10,460 nucleotides of DNA from VFMC01 sp037131575 (GCA_037131575.1 JBAXQV010000107.1:1-10460), one strand, 5' to 3'. Counted from the stretch's first letter, positions 1 to 6,297 are shown. The notes: generated from the sequence alone by a model not told the origin. Translations and numbers: made by a program.

Positions 1-425
1 CCCAAGGCACCGAGGCCTTCGGCACGCCGACCCTTCACGGTGATGGGCGCACCGGCCGCAACACTGAGCCGACGCTGCATCTCATCGCGATGCGGTGCCA
101 GCTTCGGCTCCTCACACACCACCGACGTGTCGACGTTGCCGATGACCCACCCGTCAGCACGCACCAGGCGCGCCACCTCAGCCAGAATGACCAGCGAATC
201 GGCACCCTTCCACTGCGGGTCGGTATCGGGGAAATGCTGGCCGATATCGCCCAGGCCGGCAGCACCCAGCAGCGCATCGGCGGCTGCATGGGCCACCACA
301 TCGGCGTCGCTGTGACCCACCAGGCCACGGGCGCCCTCGAACACCACACCTCCGAGCACCAGCCGGCGAGCCGGGTCGTCGCTGAAGCGGTGGATGTCGA
401 ACCCTTGCCCCACTCTCGCTGTCAT
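1..425 (-). CDS. ispF: 2-C-methyl-D-erythritol 2,4-cyclodiphosphate synthase (IspF), 3' end cut by window
   Basis: The product converts 4-diphosphocytidyl-methylerythritol 2-phosphate to the 2,4-cyclodiphosphate in the cytosolic MEP isoprenoid pathway. The first 141 residues are visible, against about 157 in the family. I translated it by hand from the ATG at 425-423. It opens with the family start motif RVGQGFDIH, and D10, H12 and H46 match the divalent-metal ligands D8, H10 and H42 of the E. coli enzyme. GHSDAD (37-42), DALLGAAGLGDIG (50-62) and FPDTDP (65-70) are all textbook IspF. The ATG overlaps the ispD stop codon as TGATG, so the two are probably translationally coupled. One oddity: the usual KATTTE-type active-site loop reads KGRRAEGLG (131-139). 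The missing C-terminus should hold the GRGEG-like segment. The identity is secure. Confidence 0.96.
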   Translation of the reverse strand, partial: MTARVGQGFDIHRFSDDPARRLVLGGVVFEGARGLVGHSDADVVAHAAADALLGAAGLGDIGQHFPDTDPQWKGADSLVILAEVARLVRADGWVIGNVDTSVVCEEPKLAPHRDEMQRRLSVAAGAPITVKGRRAEGLGAL

Positions 426-1114
426 CACCACTCCCCTGGGTCGCCGCCGATGGTTGCCAGTCTGGCGCGCACCCACTCGAGATCATCAGGATGCGTGATT
501 TTGCGGTTGTCGACCTCACCCGGCACCACCACCACCGTGCCGCCCAGTGCCTCCACCAACGCCGCATCGTCGGTACCTTCGGCGCCACTGGCGTGTGCCG
601 CACGCAACACGTCGGAGCGAAACGCCTGCGGGGTCTGTACGGCCACCAAGGAGGCACGGTCGGGCGTGGCCGCCACATGGCCGGCGGCGTCGACGACCTT
701 GATGGTGTCGGTCACCGGCACACCGGGAATGGCACCGGCAGCGCCGGCCGCCACTGCTGCCACCACCGCGGCATACAACGCGGGCGATGCGCAGGGCCGG
801 GCGGCATCGTGCACCAGCACCACGGTTGCTTCGGCAGGCACCGCAGCCAAGCCGGCTCGCACCGATTCGCTGCGGGTGGCGCCACCGGCCACCACCACAG
901 CCTCGATGAGCGACCGTTCACGTTCCACATCGGCCGCAGGCACCACCACCACCACCCCGGCACTGGCCGCTCGGGCCACCGCCACCGAACGATCGATCAT
1001 GCGCACACCAGCGATGTGTTCGTACTGCTTGGGCTTGCCGAAACGCGCACCGGAACCGCCGGCAACCACGATGGTCCACACCGCGTCGACATTCTGGGCT
1101 TCGTAGTGGGGCAC
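425..1114 (-). CDS. ispD: 2-C-methyl-D-erythritol 4-phosphate cytidylyltransferase (IspD)
   Basis: The enzyme transfers CMP from CTP to methylerythritol 4-phosphate, the third step of the MEP pathway. The 229-residue length is normal. The nucleotide-binding loop AGGSGARFGKPKQY (18-31) supplies R24 and K29, equivalent to catalytic R20 and K27 of E. coli IspD. Other family motifs follow: TRSESVRAGL (80-89), VHDAARP (101-107), PVTDTIK, VQTPQAF, and NRKITHPDDL (203-212), whose K205 matches the C-terminal catalytic lysine. I prefer the GTG start at 1114 because a TACCCT -10-like box ends eight bases upstream, the same layout as two other genes here. No Shine-Dalgarno is present. An in-frame GTG at 1081, directly before the conserved WTIVVAGG strand, is a possible alternative. 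The stop overlaps the ispF start (TGATG). Confidence 0.96.
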   Translation of the reverse strand: MPHYEAQNVDAVWTIVVAGGSGARFGKPKQYEHIAGVRMIDRSVAVARAASAGVVVVVPAADVERERSLIEAVVVAGGATRSESVRAGLAAVPAEATVVLVHDAARPCASPALYAAVVAAVAAGAAGAIPGVPVTDTIKVVDAAGHVAATPDRASLVAVQTPQAFRSDVLRAAHASGAEGTDDAALVEALGGTVVVVPGEVDNRKITHPDDLEWVRARLATIGGDPGEW

Positions 1115-1128
1115 AGCGCTGGAGGGTA
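1115..1128 (-). promoter_or_regulatory. Putative ispD-ispF promoter, leaderless type
   Basis: Read on the minus strand, CTACCCTCCAGCGCT directly precedes the GTG. TACCCT (1128-1123) fits the actinobacterial -10 consensus TANNNT, and the eight bases to the start codon leave essentially no 5' leader. The block is nearly identical to those before the genes starting at 7311 and 2545. No convincing -35 hexamer is visible. This is an inference from sequence pattern only. Confidence 0.4.
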
Positions 1129-1129
1129 G

Positions 1130-1144
1130 TACGGTCTCTCACTG
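1130..1144 (+). promoter_or_regulatory. Putative promoter of the CRP/FNR regulator
   Basis: TACGGT at 1130-1135 fits the TANNNT -10 pattern and lies nine bases before the ATG, which would give a leaderless or nearly leaderless mRNA. GGAGGG at 1121-1126 resembles a Shine-Dalgarno sequence but is 18 bases from the ATG, too far to be typical. The box sits one base from the opposing ispD box (1123-1128), so the two promoters face each other and must overlap in RNA polymerase footprint. No CRP-type TGTGA-N6-TCACA site is evident. Confidence 0.35.
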
Positions 1145-1807
1145 ATGGCCCACGAAGCGCTCATCGGTGCTACCGAATTCTTTGCTGAAGCAACCCCCGG
1201 CGTGCTGGCCGATATCGCCGCCAGCGCACGCCAGATTCCACTCATCCGCGGCGATGTGCTGTTCAAAGAGGGCGAAGTGGCCGACGCTCTCTACATCGTG
1301 GTCACCGGCCGCTTGGCCATCATCATCGCCAACGAGATCGACCATCGCGAAACCGTCGTGGCGCTCATGGAAGAGGGCGACCTGTTCGGCGAGATGGCGA
1401 TGCTCGACCAGGGGCCGCGCTCGGCCATGGCCCGAGCACTCGAACCGTCCACCGTGCTCATGCTGCCGCACGATGCCGTGCGCGATGCACTGATCCGCGA
1501 ACCAGCCATGCTGTGGGGCGTCACCCGCCTCCTGGCCAAGCGCTTGCGCGTGATGGACGAAACGCTCGCCGACAGTGTGTTCCTCGATGTCACCGGTCGA
1601 ACCGCGAAGCGTTTGCTCGAACTATCGGAAGGCGCCGATGAGTTCACTTTGCCTGTCACCCAGGAGGAACTCGCCGGCATGGTGGGCGCGTCACGCGAAC
1701 GGGTGAACAAGGCCATCGCCAGCTTCATCCGCCTCGGCTGGATCGAACAGCACGATCGTCACTACCGCATCATCAAGCGACCGAGCCTCGTCATCCGCGC
1801 CCGCTGA
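1145..1807 (+). CDS. CRP/FNR-family transcriptional regulator
   Basis: A 220-residue cytosolic DNA-binding regulator with the normal two-domain layout. The N-terminal cyclic-nucleotide-binding fold covers about 12-120, with the roll glycines in FKEGEVADALYIVVTGRL (40-57) and a phosphate-binding cassette GDLFGEMAMLDQGPRSA (78-94). In that cassette E83, R92 and S93 sit where cAMP-binding members contact the ribose and phosphate. A dimerisation helix covers about 121-145. The C-terminal winged helix holds VTQEELAGMVGASRERVNKAIASF (171-194), with recognition-helix residues S183, R184, E185 and R186. The FNR-type N-terminal cysteine cluster is absent, so an iron-sulfur sensor is unlikely and cAMP or another nucleotide is the probable ligand. 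It diverges from ispD across 30 bp, so it may control ispDF and itself; the targets are not shown by sequence. Confidence 0.93.
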   Translation: MAHEALIGATEFFAEATPGVLADIAASARQIPLIRGDVLFKEGEVADALYIVVTGRLAIIIANEIDHRETVVALMEEGDLFGEMAMLDQGPRSAMARALEPSTVLMLPHDAVRDALIREPAMLWGVTRLLAKRLRVMDETLADSVFLDVTGRTAKRLLELSEGADEFTLPVTQEELAGMVGASRERVNKAIASFIRLGWIEQHDRHYRIIKRPSLVIRAR

Positions 1808-1836
1808 GCGCATACCGCCTTCGGGCGGCGTAGCGC
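1808..1836. terminator. Hairpin between convergent genes, possible bidirectional terminator
   Basis: CCGCC-TTCG-GGCGG (1815-1828) is a perfect five-pair stem closed by a stable UUCG loop. It is flanked by complementary GCGC arms (1808-1811 and 1833-1836) across a small internal loop. It fills the 30-bp gap between the regulator stop at 1807 and the convergent hydrolase stop at 1838. There is no T-run on either strand, so a classic intrinsic terminator is not proven. Confidence 0.5.
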
Positions 1837-1837
1837 T

Positions 1838-2545
1838 TCAGGCGGTGAGCCACCCGTGTGCGCGGGAGAATGCATCGGCTGCATCGTCGGCCCGGTGCAT
1901 CGGGCGCGAGGCGTCGTGGGCGAAACCGTGCTCGGCCTCGGGGTAGTGCACCACGGTGACGCCCGAGGCGGCCAGCGCCTCCACATCGGCGGGCGGTGTG
2001 TAGTGGTCGCGGTCGCCAATGATGGCCAGCACCCGTTCAGCGTGGCCCGCAGCAAGGTACTCGAGCGGCTCGCCCTGGGTGACGCTGCGCCACGCCTCGG
2101 GTACGCGGATCATGCCGTAGAACGAAACGATGCGCTCGAAACGATCGACTCGGCTGGCCTTGTGGCAGTACATACCGCCGAGGCAGAAACCAAGCAGGCC
2201 CACGCGCGGGGCACCACCGAGCGTTGCCACCTCGGCCTGCACCACCTCGGCCTGCACCACATCGGCCGCTTCCAGCAGATCGCGCAGGTGCGCGGTGTCG
2301 TCGAGGGTGGCCACCGCGGCGAAACGTGGCTCGATCTCGGGGCCGAGTGTGCGCCCGGGGAAGGGCTCGGGCGCGCACACCACCATGTTCCACTCGTCGG
2401 CCAAACGGGCCACCAGATCGTCGTACAGCGGGCGCAGGCTGAAGATGTCGGGCGCAATGACCAAGCCCATGGTGGGACCACTGGCGGCAGCGGTGCTGGG
2501 GCGGGCAATCTCGGCAGCGGTGCCGCTCGGCAAGGTGATACGCAT
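1838..2545 (-). CDS. Dienelactone hydrolase-family alpha/beta hydrolase
   Basis: A 235-residue single-domain alpha/beta hydrolase with no signal peptide, so probably cytosolic. The nucleophile elbow GFCLGG (119-124) carries a cysteine (C121), as in dienelactone hydrolase (carboxymethylenebutenolidase), not the serine of most lipases. D180 in GDRDHYTP and H206 in EAEHGFAHD complete the Cys-Asp-His triad. The classical enzyme has Glu36 near the oxyanion site; the equivalent segment here is APDIFSL (31-37) with D33, so the substrate may differ from protoanemonin-type dienelactones. A VVQAE-VVQAE duplication at 96-105 lies in a surface helix region. The ATG at 2545 is chosen because homology begins there and a TACCGT box lies seven bases upstream. 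The 50-bp gap to the deacetylase allows co-transcription as well. Family is secure, substrate unknown. Confidence 0.9.
   Translation of the reverse strand: MRITLPSGTAAEIARPSTAAASGPTMGLVIAPDIFSLRPLYDDLVARLADEWNMVVCAPEPFPGRTLGPEIEPRFAAVATLDDTAHLRDLLEAADVVQAEVVQAEVATLGGAPRVGLLGFCLGGMYCHKASRVDRFERIVSFYGMIRVPEAWRSVTQGEPLEYLAAGHAERVLAIIGDRDHYTPPADVEALAASGVTVVHYPEAEHGFAHDASRPMHRADDAADAFSRAHGWLTA
2227..2267. repeat. 15-bp in-frame tandem repeat inside the hydrolase gene
   Basis: The unit CCACCTCGGCCTGCA occurs twice exactly (2227-2241, 2242-2256). It is followed by a third, partial copy (2257-2267) with one mismatch. The period of 15 keeps the frame and encodes the doubled pentapeptide VVQAE, so it is compatible with a functional protein. 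Confidence 0.85.
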
Positions 2546-2558
2546 GCGCTGAACGGTA
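2546..2558 (-). promoter_or_regulatory. Putative leaderless promoter of the dienelactone hydrolase gene
   Basis: On the minus strand CTACCGTTCAGCGC directly precedes the ATG. TACCGT (2558-2553) fits TANNNT and leaves seven bases to the start. It matches the blocks at 1115-1128 and 7312-7325 in CTACC-T-CA-CG. An 8-bp direct repeat, ACGAGCCG at 2573-2580 and 2587-2594, lies just upstream and overlaps the region where -35 contacts would fall. No Shine-Dalgarno is seen. Confidence 0.4.
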
Positions 2559-2595
2559 GCCAATGCGCTAGCACGAGCCGCGATGGACGAGCCGG

Positions 2596-3495
2596 TCAGT
2601 CGGGTGACGGCACGTTGGGCGGTCGCGGCCCCGTATACGGCGTACCCGAGTTGAGGAACTCTTCGAGCCCCACCACCTTGTAGCCGCGAGACAGGGCGAT
2701 GTCGAGCATGCACGGCACGGCCGCCACCGTGGGTGCATGGCTGCCGCCGTCGTGCAGCAACACGATGGTGCCCGGGCGAAGCCCAGCGCTGAACGAAGCG
2801 CACAACTGCGAGGCCGGCCTGCGCGGCGACACCCAGTCGTGCAGGTCGACGTCGGTGGAGAAGCCACACATACCGGCATCGCGCAATGCGGCGTCGATCT
2901 GCGGGCCTTCGTTCAAGCCCGGTGCACGGAAATAGGGCGTGCGCACGCCGAGCACCGACTCGATGATGTCGTTGTTGGGCTTCACTTCCGACGCGATGAT
3001 GGGCGGCTTGTACTGGTGGGTCACGCTGTGGCTGCCCACGGCAAAGCCGCGCGCCACCACTTCGCGGCCAGCCGCGGGAAACTCGCGGATGTTCCTCCCG
3101 ATCATGAAGAACGTGGCCGTGAGCCCACGGCGTTCGAACTCGTTCATGATGTCGTGCGTATTGCGCGGGTCGGGGCCGTCGTCGAAGGTGAACGTGACGA
3201 TCTTCTTCCCACCCGTGTTCACGCCACGCATCGTTTGCCCCGGGTTGCAGCCAGGCACCGAACCGGTCTGCCATTCACCGCTGTCGCCCGTGGGCGGTGG
3301 CAAGGTGGCCGACTGTTGCAATGCCGTGCCGCGGCCTGCTGTGACCGAACCTGCCGCGGCCTCACCCAAGGCATCCACCGCAGGCGGTGCATCGGCGGCG
3401 CCATGTCCGGCGCCCACCAGCGGTGCAATCACAGCCAGGGCCAACACCCCGGCCGAAACGGCTACGAGGCGACCTCGATGTGGCCGCGAGTTCAT
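2596..3495 (-). CDS. Polysaccharide deacetylase (NodB / carbohydrate esterase 4 family), membrane-anchored or secreted
   Basis: A 299-residue metal-dependent deacetylase of cell-wall or extracellular polysaccharide. Residues 9-29 form a hydrophobic segment after basic residues, serving as signal peptide or anchor. A low-complexity Ala/Gly/Pro spacer follows to about 80, and the NodB domain spans about 97-285. The five family motifs are intact: TFDDGP (103-108) with catalytic base D105 and metal ligand D106; SHSVTH (155-160) with ligands H156 and H160; RAPG (190-193); DVDLHDW (215-221); and IVLLHDGG (244-251) with catalytic H248. Its ATG overlaps the permease stop as ATGA, which ties it to the ABC transporter transcript. 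The substrate (peptidoglycan, chitin-like or other glycan) cannot be read from sequence. Confidence 0.93.
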   Translation of the reverse strand: MNSRPHRGRLVAVSAGVLALAVIAPLVGAGHGAADAPPAVDALGEAAAGSVTAGRGTALQQSATLPPPTGDSGEWQTGSVPGCNPGQTMRGVNTGGKKIVTFTFDDGPDPRNTHDIMNEFERRGLTATFFMIGRNIREFPAAGREVVARGFAVGSHSVTHQYKPPIIASEVKPNNDIIESVLGVRTPYFRAPGLNEGPQIDAALRDAGMCGFSTDVDLHDWVSPRRPASQLCASFSAGLRPGTIVLLHDGGSHAPTVAAVPCMLDIALSRGYKVVGLEEFLNSGTPYTGPRPPNVPSPD

Positions 3496-4241
3496 GCGTC
3501 GCGCCGATTCACCAGGATCGCCCCGATGATCGCAATCACCGCCACGAACCCAGCGAAGTACAACCCCGACGCAACCCGACCAGGCAGGTCGGGGTCGATG
3601 TTGGGGTTCCCCATCTGGACACCGACCGCGTACGGCATCCAATTCCGGGCGTGCTTCAGGCCAGCCACTGAGAGGATGACGGCGATGATGTTCTCCACGA
3701 TCAACGCCCACAGAATGACTGCGGCGATGGCGGCAGGGGTACTGCGCACGATCATGCCCACACCGAAACCGAGCACCGTGAACAAGCCGGCGAACAGCAC
3801 CATGCCCAAAGCGGTGGGCCACAGGTTGGGGATGAGATCGATACCCAATGGCGCGCCCCGGTTGGTGCCGATGGTGCTGCCTACGCCGAGGCCCACAACC
3901 AGCACCACGATCTGCAACACCACAGCCAGCGAGAACACAAGTGCCGCCTTCGCCAGCAGCACACGCGAGCGACGCGGGGTGGCCGCGAATGTGGGTCGAA
4001 TGGTGTTGAACCCGAACTCACCGGTGATGACGACCACACCCACCACGCCGAGCAGCAGGCTCGAGAAGATCGACGACCCCTGGATGATCTCGAGCAGTTG
4101 TTCGGCGGTCTTTTCCTCAGCCTTGCCCAACGAGGCCCACAGCACGGCAACCAGAATGGGCAGCACCACGGCGATGACGGTGAGCACCCAATTCATCGAC
4201 ACGGTACGGAGCTTGATCCACTCACTGCGAATGGTGGCCAT
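3492..4241 (-). CDS. ABC-2 type transporter permease
   Basis: A 249-residue integral membrane protein with about six hydrophobic segments, near residues 17-39, 57-75, 95-120, 140-166, 171-195 and 222-244. It starts with MATIRSEWIKLRT, a hallmark of ABC-2 permeases of the BcrB/NatB-like exporter type, and has the usual polar loop GEFGFNTIRPTFAATPRRSRVL-like segment after the second helix. It should dimerise and pair with the ATPase encoded just upstream. The ATG at 4241 overlaps the ATPase stop as TGATG; a GTG at 4244 directly in front is an equally possible start. The cargo is unknown. Confidence 0.9.
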   Translation of the reverse strand: MATIRSEWIKLRTVSMNWVLTVIAVVLPILVAVLWASLGKAEEKTAEQLLEIIQGSSIFSSLLLGVVGVVVITGEFGFNTIRPTFAATPRRSRVLLAKAALVFSLAVVLQIVVLVVGLGVGSTIGTNRGAPLGIDLIPNLWPTALGMVLFAGLFTVLGFGVGMIVRSTPAAIAAVILWALIVENIIAVILSVAGLKHARNWMPYAVGVQMGNPNIDPDLPGRVASGLYFAGFVAVIAIIGAILVNRRDA

Positions 4242-5152
4242 CACAGCGCACCTGCCCGGTACTCCTGCACCGATGCGGTGACCTTCAAGAAGGCATCCTC
4301 CAACGACCCGGTGTGGGTGGACAGTTCGTGCAACGTTGCGCCATATCGGGCCGCAACCTCACCGACCTCGCGTGCTGTGGGGCCGCGCACTTCCAGTGTG
4401 GCGTCGTCGACATAGTCGACCTGGCCGCCTCCGGCGCGCAAGGCCTCGGCGATGGTTGCGGCCTGCGGGCTCACCACCCGCACCCACGAGTCGCCGTGCG
4501 CAGCGATGAACTGATCGACCGTCGACTGTTCGATGAGTTGCCCCATGCCGATGACCACCAGCGAATCGGCCATCAGCGACATCTCCGAGAGCAGGTGGCT
4601 CGACACCAACACCTGCTTGCCCTGTGCGGCCAAATGCCCCAGCACATCGCGCACCCAGCGAATGCCTTCGGGGTCGAGGCCGTTGCCCGGTTCATCGAGA
4701 ATGACGGTCTGCGGGTCGCCGAGCATGACGCCGGCGAGGCCGAGACGCTGCTTCATGCCCAACGAGAACGTCTTCAGACGCTGATCGGCCACATGGCCGA
4801 GACCCACCAACTCGATCACTTCGTCGACTCGCTGCTTGGGCAGTCGGTTCGACGCCGCCATCCAGCGCAGGTGGTTGCGAGCAGTGCGGCCGGGGTGCAC
4901 GTACCCGGCATCGAGCAGCGCGCCCACTTGGTGCAGCGGTTGATCGAGTTGGGCATACGCCTTTCCATCGAACGTGGTACGCCCCGCATTGGGTCGGTCG
5001 AGTCCGAGCATGCAACGCATCGTGGTGCTCTTCCCCGAGCCGTTCGGGCCCAGGAAGCCGGTGACCACACCCGGGTGCACTTCGAAGCTCAGATTGGCGA
5101 CCGCCGCGCGGGCACCAAAGTATTTCGTCAATCCTTCAACGACGACAGTCAT
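4241..5152 (-). CDS. ABC transporter ATP-binding protein, ABC-2 exporter type
   Basis: A 303-residue ATPase subunit that would drive export with the adjacent permease at the cytoplasmic membrane. Walker A is GPNGSGKST (35-43), the signature is FSLGMKQRLGLA (129-140), Walker B plus D-loop is VILDEPGNGLDP (150-161), and the switch histidine is H186 in VSSHL. The Q-loop position reads LLDAGYVHPGR (79-89), a variant I know from the BcrA/YtrB-like exporter branch, so it supports an exporter over an importer. The C-terminal 80 residues are the accessory domain common in this branch. The start is supported by GGAG about seven bases upstream of the ATG. Overlaps with the permease indicate one transcript, and the binding-protein gene ends 27 bp upstream. 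Confidence 0.95.
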   Translation of the reverse strand: MTVVVEGLTKYFGARAAVANLSFEVHPGVVTGFLGPNGSGKSTTMRCMLGLDRPNAGRTTFDGKAYAQLDQPLHQVGALLDAGYVHPGRTARNHLRWMAASNRLPKQRVDEVIELVGLGHVADQRLKTFSLGMKQRLGLAGVMLGDPQTVILDEPGNGLDPEGIRWVRDVLGHLAAQGKQVLVSSHLLSEMSLMADSLVVIGMGQLIEQSTVDQFIAAHGDSWVRVVSPQAATIAEALRAGGGQVDYVDDATLEVRGPTAREVGEVAARYGATLHELSTHTGSLEDAFLKVTASVQEYRAGAL

Positions 5153-5179
5153 CGTCGGCTCCGCCCTCTCGCCCGCAGG

Positions 5180-6181
5180 TCAGCCCTGCTGGCCGTTCGA
5201 TGTAAGAGTGGAAACATACTGCTTCGCAACGAGGTAGTACGACGCGCCCGGCTGGGCCGATTTCACAACGAGTGCGCGCAGCACATCGGTGCTCATTGCG
5301 ACCTGAACTTGCGAGAGCGCGGCCAGCACGCCCGGCGTGGCCGCGGCCGATGTCATGAGCGGCACCAACTTGTCGGCGGGCGCCAGATTCTTCCCGTCGG
5401 GTAGCACGAGCAGGCCGTCGTTCACGATGGCCGCCGACGCCGATGAGATGACTCCGCAGTCGACGGTGCCCTTGGCGATGGCACCCGCAACATCGCCGTC
5501 GGTGATGGCGGTGAAGTGACTGAAGGCCCCACCGTATGCGGCTTTCAACCCGGCGATACCCCACGGGGTGGCGGCCTCGAACGAGGCGGGGCCACCGATG
5601 GACGCTTGGTCGGACACCTTGGCCAAGTCGGCCAACACTTTCAGCGAGTACTTACCCACCGCTGCGGTGGAGCAGGCGATGGTCTCAGTGATGGCAGCTT
5701 CCGACGGGTCGCCCACGACCATCGTTTGTGGAAGCGCGTTGTCGATGGCCGACAACTGTGGGTCGAGCGGCTTCGCCACCGTGGTCGTGGGGCCGTCGGA
5801 GGTGGAGGCGCTACTCGCGGTTGTGGTGGGCGCCACCGTGCTGGTGGTCGACGTAGTGGTGGTGGCACTGGCCGGCACACCGAGTTGGGTGAGCAACTGA
5901 TTGGTGAACGCCGGGGTGAGTTGGGCCTCGTTGGCCTTCACCTTCTCGAACCCTGCAGCAGGGTCGGCGACAGCGTCTTTGCGGCCCACCTTGAAACCCT
6001 TGTTCTCGAGAATCTGGGCATACACCTCGGCCATGATCTGGCTCTCGGGTGCCTGGTTGGCCACCACATAAATGGGCGGGATCACTTCGGGGCTGGTGGT
6101 CATCGTCACGCCCGAACTGCATGCCGTGAATGCCAATGCCCCGCCGACCAGGAGCGCCAATGCCGAACGATGGTGTGCCAC
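5180..6181 (-). CDS. OpuAC/ProX-like substrate-binding lipoprotein with internal Thr/Ser linker
   Basis: A 333-residue extracytoplasmic binding protein. I chose the GTG at 6181 because GGAGGA lies four bases upstream at ideal Shine-Dalgarno spacing; the in-frame ATG at 6196 lacks this. A short signal peptide ends in LAFTAC with C21 as the likely lipidated cysteine. Lobe-one residues 37-100 resemble glycine betaine/choline binding proteins (VVANQAPESQIMAEVYAQIL, then a PEYTGT-like LTPAFTNQ). Residues 144-330 resemble the rest of the fold. Between them, 103-138 is a Thr/Ser/Pro/Ala-rich stretch not found in classical members. No importer permease or ATPase of the Opu type is adjacent; the next genes encode an exporter-type ABC pair. 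It may be a solitary or repurposed binding protein. Family call moderately sure, ligand unknown. Confidence 0.75.
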   Translation of the reverse strand: MAHHRSALALLVGGALAFTACSSGVTMTTSPEVIPPIYVVANQAPESQIMAEVYAQILENKGFKVGRKDAVADPAAGFEKVKANEAQLTPAFTNQLLTQLGVPASATTTTSTTSTVAPTTTASSASTSDGPTTTVAKPLDPQLSAIDNALPQTMVVGDPSEAAITETIACSTAAVGKYSLKVLADLAKVSDQASIGGPASFEAATPWGIAGLKAAYGGAFSHFTAITDGDVAGAIAKGTVDCGVISSASAAIVNDGLLVLPDGKNLAPADKLVPLMTSAAATPGVLAALSQVQVAMSTDVLRALVVKSAQPGASYYLVAKQYVSTLTSNGQQG

Positions 6182-6237
6182 GAGATCCTCCGTCATGCGA
6201 CCCCACCTGCGGGCCGCGATCGAACTCCGGCATCGTA
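6182..6237 (-). promoter_or_regulatory. Putative promoter and leader of the binding-protein/exporter operon
   Basis: On the minus strand CTACGAT (TACGAT at 6237-6232) fits TANNNT. A leader of about 45 bases follows, with a strong Shine-Dalgarno GGAGGA (6191-6186) before the GTG at 6181. No good -35 is visible. Because the upstream LLM gene has its own promoter and hairpins follow its stop, this is the likely main promoter of the five-gene group. Confidence 0.35.
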
Positions 6238-6238
6238 G

Positions 6239-6267
6239 GGGCATCAGCCCACGTCGCGACCGCGACG
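6239..6267 (-). terminator. Tandem small hairpins after the LLM oxidoreductase gene
   Basis: CGTCGC-GACC-GCGACG (6252-6267, six pairs, four-base loop) is followed downstream on the minus strand by GGGC-ATCA-GCCC (6239-6250, four pairs). They lie 31-59 bp past the LLM stop and just before the candidate promoter at 6232-6237. There is no T-tract, so termination is only a suggestion. Confidence 0.35.
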
Positions 6268-6297
6268 CACCGAGTTGTCGCCCAGATTTCGCTCGGG

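Noticed and set aside
90..1106. Long plus-strand open frame opposite ispF and ispD
   Set aside because: The minus strand encodes clear IspD and IspF with all motifs. The plus frame is Ala/Thr/His-rich with no recognisable domain, as expected for an antisense frame in GC-rich DNA.
1121..1126. GGAGGG as a ribosome-binding site for the CRP/FNR gene
   Set aside because: It ends 18 bases before the ATG, beyond useful spacing, and no in-frame start lies closer. It is better explained as part of the opposing ispD promoter block.
2546..3274. Upstream in-frame extension of the dienelactone hydrolase gene
   Set aside because: The extension reads antisense-like Arg/His-rich sequence through the deacetylase gene. 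Homology starts at the ATG at 2545, which also has a promoter-like box in front.
2737..4281. A 514-codon plus-strand open frame opposite the deacetylase and permease
   Set aside because: It spans two well-supported minus-strand genes and gives a composition with no domain. Length alone is not evidence at this GC content.
4910..4924. ABC ATPase Q-loop reading GALLD, without the usual glutamine
   Set aside because: From recall, LLDAG/LLEA followed by HPGR is the normal form in this exporter subfamily, so it is not a defect. DEPGNGLDP in the D-loop is likewise a mild variant.
4313..5404. A 363-codon plus-strand open frame opposite the ABC ATPase
   Set aside because: The opposite strand has every ABC ATPase motif in order. 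The plus frame is His/Arg/Gly-rich without any motif.
5790..5880. Possible simple-sequence or phase-variable repeat in the GTGGTG-rich stretch
   Set aside because: The repeats are irregular and reflect Thr/Ser codons of the linker. There is no constant period long enough to suggest slippage-based switching.
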